A DNA stretch of 64,000 nt from Acidobacteriota bacterium (GTDB lineage: Bacteria; Acidobacteriota; Thermoanaerobaculia; Gp7-AA8): assembly GCA_021781455.1 (NCBI GenBank), contig JAJXWV010000047.1, positions 62,001 through 126,000 on the forward strand, read 5' to 3'. A program made the position numbers and the translations under genes. The number at the start of each line of letters is the position of its first letter. Positions within the stretch are counted from its first letter, which is position 1. Of this stretch, positions 59,764-64,000 are shown piece after piece. The notes below the pieces were generated by a model. It worked only from the letters and a program-made list of their open reading frames with translations. It searched no databases and was not told the origin of the DNA.

Positions 59764-61293
59764 TCATTCGACCGGAGCCTCTTGTGGCTCTTCGCTGGCG
59801 GCCTCTTCGTCGCCCGACTCTTCGCCCGTTGCTTCTTCTTCCTCGGCCGGAGCGCCGATCTCCTGCGCTTCCAGCTGCTCGTGCTTGCGCGCGAGCTCGA
59901 TCATGCGGGCCGCCATCTCCGCGTCGATGCCGTCGATGGCGGTCAAATCCTCGACCGAGGCGTTGATGATCGAGTCCAGATCGTCGTACCCGGCTTCCTC
60001 GAGCTTGTCCGCCCATTCCGGCGGCAGGTCCTCGATCTCGTGCACATTGGTCTGCGAGCGGGCCTCGGCCATGGCTTCCTGGAGCATAGCCGACAGCGCG
60101 TCCGCCACTTCGCCCTTGACCTCTTCCTCGGACTTGATGTCGATCCGGGCGCCGATCAGCTCAGCGGCCAGCCGCACGTTCAGCCCGCGCTTGCCGATGG
60201 CCAGCGAGAGCTGATCGTTGTCGACGATGACGTCGAGGTGCGGCCGATGCGCGGTCTCGTCGCTGGTCACCGAGACGCGGGTGATCTTGGCCGGAGCGAG
60301 AGAGTTCTGGGCGAAGATGACGATGTCCTCGTGCCAGGGGATGATGTCGATCTTCTCGCCGCGAAGCTCGCGGATGATGGACTGCACGCGCGAGCCCTTC
60401 ATACCCACGCAGGCGCCGACCGGGTCGACGTCACGCTCGCGCGAGGCCACCGCGATCTTGGCGCGCTCGCCCGGCTCGCGGACAGCGCACTTGATCACGA
60501 CGGTGCCGTCGTAGATCTCCGGCACTTCCATTTCGAAGAGCTTGATGAGGAGGCGCGGATCGGTGCGCGAGAGGACGACCTGCGGTCCCTTGGGCTGCGT
60601 GTGCACGTCGACGATGACGGCCTTGATGCGGTCGCCCTGCGAATAGCGCTCGGCGCGCGACTGCTGCGATCGCGGGATGATGCCCTCGGTCTTGCCGTTG
60701 AGGTCGATGATCATGTCGCCGCGCTCGAAACGCTTTACGTAGCCGTTCTCGAGCTCGCCCATCTTGTCCTTGAACTCGTTGAACACCTTCTCGCGCTCGG
60801 CCTCGCGGACCTTCTGGTAAAGGACCTGCTTGGCCGACTGCGCGGCGATGCGCCCCAGCTCGTCGGGCGGTTTGGTCAGCGGGATCTTGACCTCGTCTCC
60901 CTGCTCGACTTCCGAATCGATTTTCTGGGCTTCGTAGGTGCGGATCTGCGTGTGCGGATCCTTCACCACGTCGACGACTTCCTTGGTGATGTAGCTCAGC
61001 CGGATCGTTCCGCCGACCTGGGCGTTGGGATCGACTGCGCGGGCCTGCTCGAGCGTCCATTGAGCCTGCGGATCCTCGATCTGGTTCTCGTCCTCGACGA
61101 TCTCCTTGATCACCCAGATGATGACGTTGCCATTGCTGCGCTCGATCTCCGCTTCCAGCGGCTCGCGTGTCTTGTAGTACTTGCGCGCCGCCGTCGAGAG
61201 AGCGTCCTCGAGAGCGTCGAACACACGCTCGACATCGATGGACTTCTCATAGGCAAGCGCCTTGATGTCTTTGCTGACGTTTTCGTTGAACAT
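59764..61293 (-). CDS. nusA: Transcription termination/antitermination factor NusA
   Basis: This 509-residue protein has the N-terminal RNA-polymerase-binding domain (MFNENVSKDIKALAYEKSID), an S1 domain (GYVKRFERGDMIIDLNGKTE) and two KH domains (GACVGMKGSRVQSIIRELRG; SLAIGKRGLNVRLAAELIGA). It ends in a helix-hairpin-helix-like acidic repeat (YDDLDSIINASVEDLTAIDG) and a Glu-rich tail. NusA binds elongating polymerase, affecting pausing and termination, and joins the rRNA antitermination complex. It is downstream of rimP, as in most bacteria, but separated by a GGTTCC-type hairpin. Confidence 0.97.
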   Translation of the reverse strand: MFNENVSKDIKALAYEKSIDVERVFDALEDALSTAARKYYKTREPLEAEIERSNGNVIIWVIKEIVEDENQIEDPQAQWTLEQARAVDPNAQVGGTIRLSYITKEVVDVVKDPHTQIRTYEAQKIDSEVEQGDEVKIPLTKPPDELGRIAAQSAKQVLYQKVREAEREKVFNEFKDKMGELENGYVKRFERGDMIIDLNGKTEGIIPRSQQSRAERYSQGDRIKAVIVDVHTQPKGPQVVLSRTDPRLLIKLFEMEVPEIYDGTVVIKCAVREPGERAKIAVASRERDVDPVGACVGMKGSRVQSIIRELRGEKIDIIPWHEDIVIFAQNSLAPAKITRVSVTSDETAHRPHLDVIVDNDQLSLAIGKRGLNVRLAAELIGARIDIKSEEEVKGEVADALSAMLQEAMAEARSQTNVHEIEDLPPEWADKLEEAGYDDLDSIINASVEDLTAIDGIDAEMAARMIELARKHEQLEAQEIGAPAEEEEATGEESGDEEAASEEPQEAPVE

Positions 61294-61312
61294 CGTGCTC
61301 CCCGATTGGACA

Positions 61313-61392
61313 GAGTTCCTCGGTTCCTCGGTTCCCGGTTCCTCGGTTTTTCAGCCCGAGGAACCGAGGAACCCCGAGGAACCGAGGAACTC
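61313..61392. repeat. Tandem-arm hairpin repeat, GGTTCCTCGG family, rimP-nusA spacer
   Basis: The left arm (61313-61348) is GAGTTCCTCGGTTCCTCGG and more units. The right arm (61355-61392) is CCCGAGGAACCGAGGAACC and more. The arms pair almost perfectly around a loop of about 6 bases. The right arm ends 3 bases from the rimP stop. It is the short member of the family at 3606 and 32512. Confidence 0.9.
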
Positions 61393-61394
61393 CG

Positions 61395-61862
61395 TCAGAT
61401 CTCCACTTCCAACCGCGTCTCCTTGATGTCGCCGAGCGGAATCTCGTAGTCGGGATCCTTCTTCATCACCGGATCCGTGACCACGACTCTCTGCCCGTCG
61501 AACTCCTTCAACCTGCCGACGATCACGTGAAGTCCGCGAATCGCTTTCGACGTCTTCACCCGCACCAGTCGGCCGACGAACTTCCTGTAATCCGAGTCCC
61601 GATAAAACTTACGATCGAGCCCGGGCGACGACACCTGCAATTCATACTCGCCCGGCACTGGATCTTCGACGTCGAGGTAGGTGCTCACCTGGTGCGAGAT
61701 CAGCTCGCAATTCTCCAGATTGACTCCCCCGTCCTTGTCAATATCGATGCGAAGCAGATAGCCGCCCCCCTGCCGCTTGTATTCGACATGGACGAGCTCC
61801 ATCCCCTCTGATGCCACGATCTTCTCGATCTCCGCCTCGACCTTCTCCGGCAAACCGCTCAT
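61395..61862 (-). CDS. rimP: Ribosome maturation factor RimP
   Basis: From the ATG at 61862 this is a 155-residue protein beginning MSGLPEKVEAEIEKIVASEG. GYLLRIDIDKDGGVNLENCE and HQVSTYLDVEDPVPGEYELQ and VSSPGLDRKFYRDSDYRKF are the RimP N-domain signature; the C-terminal Sm-like fold ends EIPLGDIKETRLEVEI. RimP helps assemble the 30S head and body. Two upstream in-frame starts (ATG 61871, TTG 61877) exist; the TTG falls in the T-run of a terminator, and 61862 fits the family start best. It is the first gene of the nusA block. Confidence 0.92.
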   Translation of the reverse strand: MSGLPEKVEAEIEKIVASEGMELVHVEYKRQGGGYLLRIDIDKDGGVNLENCELISHQVSTYLDVEDPVPGEYELQVSSPGLDRKFYRDSDYRKFVGRLVRVKTSKAIRGLHVIVGRLKEFDGQRVVVTDPVMKKDPDYEIPLGDIKETRLEVEI

Positions 61863-61874
61863 ACCTACCATCAA

Positions 61875-61938
61875 CAAAAAAAGCGGCCGAAATCGGCCGC
61901 TTTCGAAGGATCCGCTCGAAAGCTGTCGAATGATACAA
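61875..61938 (-). promoter_or_regulatory. Probable attenuator in the rimP-nusA leader
   Basis: On the minus strand a -10-like TATCAT (61938-61933) is followed by GCTTTCGA (61923-61916) and its complement TCGAAAGC (61906-61899). The terminator stem AAAGCGGCCGA with TCGGCCGCTTT (61903-61880) comes next and runs into a T-run just before rimP. TCGAAAGC shares five bases with the terminator's first arm, so the two structures exclude each other: a terminator/antiterminator pair. It may alternatively just end the PilZ transcript. Confidence 0.5.
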
Positions 61939-61990
61939 CCTACTGCGGGCGCCTACAACATCAGGGACTTAGCTCGGATTCCCACCGCCC

Positions 61991-62072
61991 GGCCGGTTGC
62001 GAGGTTGCGCGGTTACGAGGTTGCGCGGTGCGGTTGCAACCGGACACTGCGGAACCGCGGAACCGCGCAACC
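61991..62072. repeat. Tandem-arm hairpin repeat, GAGGTTGCGCGGTT family
   Basis: The left arm (61991-62035) repeats GGTTGCGAGGTTGCGCGGTT. The right arm (62036-62072) has GCAACCGGACACTGCGGAAC and CGCGGAACCGCGCAACC. It lies directly past the PilZ gene stop at 62075. Confidence 0.8.
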
Positions 62073-62074
62073 CG

Positions 62075-62815
62075 TCACGGCTGGAAACGGCCCGGCGGAA
62101 TCCCCTCCCCCTCGGCGATCGACAGCTGCGCAAAGAGCTGGATCATCTTCCGCCCCTGTTCATCCGAGCGTGCGTAGGCATCGCAGAGCAGTTGAACCTG
62201 CTCGGCGTCCTCGAGGGCAGAAATCGTGAACCCCTGAGCCGGCTGCCCGGGATCGTGCGTCCGCTTCTGCCTCCAGCCGTTGTTCTCCCACTGATAGCAG
62301 ACATAGCCGCTTTCCTTGGCCATGCGGGAGGTCGGGAGCACCGATGAGCCGACCGCTTCCTTGACGTCCTTGACATTGGCGGTGAGCTGGCCACCGTGGC
62401 GGAAGATCGGCATCTTGCCGACCTCGTGCTTCGGCACGACCCCGCGGGCGTTCATCTTCTGCTCCTCGAGAGCGCGGGTGATGAAGACGCCGATCATCTT
62501 CTTGAGGGATGCCTTGGTCGCCCCGACGATATTCATGAACTCCAGGCCGGAGTGATAGACGGTCATCCCGTCCGCACCGACCGAGAAGCGCTCCAGCCGG
62601 GAGCGGACGATTCGGCAATCGACCGAGATGTCCTCTTCTTCCCAGCGGAACGCCAGGTGACCGGTGCTCCCCGCGGCCAGAGCGCTGGCGTGCTCAATGC
62701 GCGCACCGAGGACGCTGACGTCGACAATGACGACCTGGGCCGTTCCGAGCCGCGCGATCAGCGGCTGCGGCAGATGGACCCTTTGTACGCGACGCGTCCT
62801 CGGATACTGCTGCAT
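62075..62815 (-). CDS. PilZ-domain protein
   Basis: From the ATG at 62815 this is a 246-residue protein: MQQYPRTRRVQRVHLPQPLI. RRVQR, then DVSVLGARIEHASALAAGS about 20 residues on, resemble the RxxxR and D/NxSxxG c-di-GMP-binding motifs of PilZ, although the first is shifted. The C-terminal half (MPIFRHGGQLTANVKDVKEA and WENNGWRQKRTHDPGQPAQG) is not recognised. It may be an effector for the cyclase at 18634. The start is chosen because TATCAT (62831-62826) lies 10 bases upstream; a TTG at 62824 abuts it. Confidence 0.75.
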   Translation of the reverse strand: MQQYPRTRRVQRVHLPQPLIARLGTAQVVIVDVSVLGARIEHASALAAGSTGHLAFRWEEEDISVDCRIVRSRLERFSVGADGMTVYHSGLEFMNIVGATKASLKKMIGVFITRALEEQKMNARGVVPKHEVGKMPIFRHGGQLTANVKDVKEAVGSSVLPTSRMAKESGYVCYQWENNGWRQKRTHDPGQPAQGFTISALEDAEQVQLLCDAYARSDEQGRKMIQLFAQLSIAEGEGIPPGRFQP

Positions 62816-62907
62816 CAGCTGCAAAATGATAACTGGTCAACTCGCCCCCGTCGTCAGCGCGGCATGAGCGGAGCGTAAAAATCGAGCTGGCAGCGGGGCT
62901 TTGGCGA

Positions 62908-63096
62908 GGCGGCGGAGCCGCCGACATCATTTAGCGGCGGCCGTGGGGCCGCCGTCCGATCGGCCCGACCCAGCGTCCGAGCGCGCGCAGCGCGCAACAG
63001 ATCCTCGGTCTGTTTCCCCGGACTTCTGTCGGGCACTTCGTGCCCTCGTACGCTGATGCGATCACTTGCTCCGGCGGCCTGACGGCCGCCGCTAAA
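62908..63096. repeat. Composite of GGCGGC palindromes with a 15-base inverted repeat
   Basis: TTTAGCGGCGGCCGT (62930-62944) is mirrored exactly by ACGGCCGCCGCTAAA (63082-63096). Small 3-loop palindromes lie alongside: GGCGGC-gga-GCCGCC (62908-62922) and GGCGGC-tac-GCCGCC (about 63104-63118). The gap 62825-63294 has no gene. Confidence 0.7.
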
Positions 63097-63237
63097 TTCT
63101 TACGGCGGCTACGCCGCCTGTCGCTGCTCCGCGGCGGGAGTGCCCTTTCGAAATTCCGCCGCACCCGCTGAATATCCTGAAGAGCCGAAAAAGTCAGAGA
63201 GTCCCTGGTCGCCCTGCCCGCTACCCGCTACCCGCTG

Positions 63238-63268
63238 AAAAAAAAAGGCCGCGCGTTGCCGCGCGGCC
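63238..63268 (-). terminator. Intrinsic terminator of the gene at the right edge
   Basis: GGCCGCGCG (63247-63255), a 4-base loop, CGCGCGGCC (63260-63268), followed on the minus strand by a run of U (63246-63238). It lies 27 bases past the stop at 63295. Confidence 0.8.
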
Positions 63269-63294
63269 TCGGGCTGAAAATCGAGGAAAATCCG

Positions 63295-64000
63295 CTAGTG
63301 CTTCACTGCGCGGTGCATCACCGGAACGCCCTTGCAGGGGGTCTGCCCCGCGCCGGGATAGATGCAGGAGATCTGATTGTCGGTCAAGGCGAGGAAGTAC
63401 TGCGGCTCGAGCGTCGTGGCGTCGCCCGACGCGTTGTCGGCAACCGAACCGTAGGCGAAGAAGGCCGGGCAACCGTTCGGCAGACAGTTCGTCGGGGCGT
63501 CGCTCGTCGGCGTGCTGCTGATCTGCTGGACCGTCACGAAGAAATTCGTTCCGGAGACGCCCGGAAAGGCTGTGGGGAGCGGTATCTGCGTTTGGCCGAG
63601 CGGTCCGAGGGAGGCCTGGTACGGCGTGCCGACCGGCGTAGTCGGAGCGTTGCCGGCGTAGAGGGTGACCTTGAGGACCGTGTTCGAAAACTGCGACGCG
63701 TTCACCAGACCGATGTTGCTGCGATAGGTCCCAGCCGTGCCGGTGGTGCCGTTCTGCGTGATGCCGGTGATGAACACCTGATCGAGGCCGTTGGCCGCCT
63801 GGTCAGAGGAGACGAAGTTGTACCAGGGGTATCCGGTGAAGAGCTGGCCGGTCGTTGGCGGAGCGGCGAGTACCTGCCCGCAGCTGTTCGTGTAGGGCTG
63901 GCCGAGCGTGGCCCCCGAAGGAATCGAGTAGACGCGCGTCTCGACCGAGATATTGCGGAAGTTCGGGCTGACGCCGTTTGAATTCTGCGTATCGGCGCCG
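63295..64000 (-). CDS. Secreted or surface protein, C-terminal part (runs off window)
   Basis: The frame is open from the right edge (GADTQNSNGVSPNFRNISVE) to the stop at 63295, about 234 residues. It contains VETRVYSIPSGATLGQPYTN, TGYPWYNFVSSDQAANGLDQ, then VFITGITQNGTTGTAGTYRS and NIGLVNASQFSNTVLKVTLY. The last two blocks look like beta-sandwich modules seen in large secreted proteins of Acidobacteria. Cysteines (CLPNGCPAF; CIYPGAGQTPC) suggest an oxidising location. There is no start in the window; a GTG at 63777 is internal. The role is unknown. Confidence 0.7.
   Translation of the reverse strand, partial: GADTQNSNGVSPNFRNISVETRVYSIPSGATLGQPYTNSCGQVLAAPPTTGQLFTGYPWYNFVSSDQAANGLDQVFITGITQNGTTGTAGTYRSNIGLVNASQFSNTVLKVTLYAGNAPTTPVGTPYQASLGPLGQTQIPLPTAFPGVSGTNFFVTVQQISSTPTSDAPTNCLPNGCPAFFAYGSVADNASGDATTLEPQYFLALTDNQISCIYPGAGQTPCKGVPVMHRAVKH

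Overview
This window looks like chromosome from a high-GC, Gram-negative-type bacterium, most likely an Acidobacteriota or a close relative. That placement is inferred from a mixture of traits: an HspR-DnaK pair, lipoprotein and Sec signal peptides, a fused alpha/beta 2-oxoacid dehydrogenase E1, a VPS10/BNR-repeat giant, DUF4388 and TPR proteins, an inward-rectifier K+ channel, and very many dispersed palindromic repeats. No rRNA, tRNA, CRISPR array, prophage or complete insertion sequence was recognised.

Layout. 1-3100: lipoprotein fragment, orphan ketosynthase, remnant of a secreted protein, rmlD-like reductase. 3200-9150: hspR and dnaK separated by a 290-base hairpin repeat, a BI-1 membrane protein, a response-regulator remnant, a BON lipoprotein, an AzgA-type purine permease. 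9150-14400: FAD oxidoreductase, two convergent look-alike RHH-type genes with a strong dyad, a two-gene ABC-2 exporter, an M48 lipoprotein peptidase. 14300-25350: an ion/potassium block (CPA2 antiporter, Kir channel, DUF5666-like lipoprotein, GAF-PAS-PAS-GGDEF-EAL protein, Kup, KimA-like permease). 25400-32500: RelE-like toxin remnant, matrixin, RidA, TPR membrane protein, RDD protein, GH3 enzyme. 32800-38800: 2-oxoacid dehydrogenase E1 interrupted by one in-frame TGA, phosphohexomutase, a single-TM protein, a Gfo/Idh/MocA oxidoreductase. 38900-50500: VPS10/BNR protein, HEAT/DUF4388 protein, histidine kinase, a B12-radical SAM protein with a C-terminal STAS-like domain, YchF, a frameshifted secreted protein. 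50700-61870 (minus strand): the conserved translation block rimP-nusA-infB-ylxP-rbfA-truB-rpsO-pnp, with orn inserted divergently between truB and rbfA. 62075-64000: a PilZ protein and a secreted protein that runs off the window.

The most unusual content is intergenic. At least 13 spacers hold a hairpin whose arms are tandem copies of a short word on one side and its reverse complement on the other. The word differs between families (GGTTCCTCGG; CTCAGCACT/CTCAGGACT; CACAGAGG; GGTCTGTGGTCT; GGTCCCATA; GGTGACCCGG; GAGGTTGCGCGGTT), but the architecture is the same. A second class consists of short palindromes with 3-4 base loops. It recurs in most other spacers, once as a cloverleaf and once in frame inside rmlD. 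These elements sit in tandem, divergent and convergent spacers alike, so they are not simply terminators.

Expression signals also stand out. Several genes have a -10 box (often within CGCTACAAT) only 8-12 bases before the start codon, which suggests leaderless mRNAs. Two genes (rimP and the DUF5666-like lipoprotein) have an intrinsic terminator inside the apparent 5' leader.
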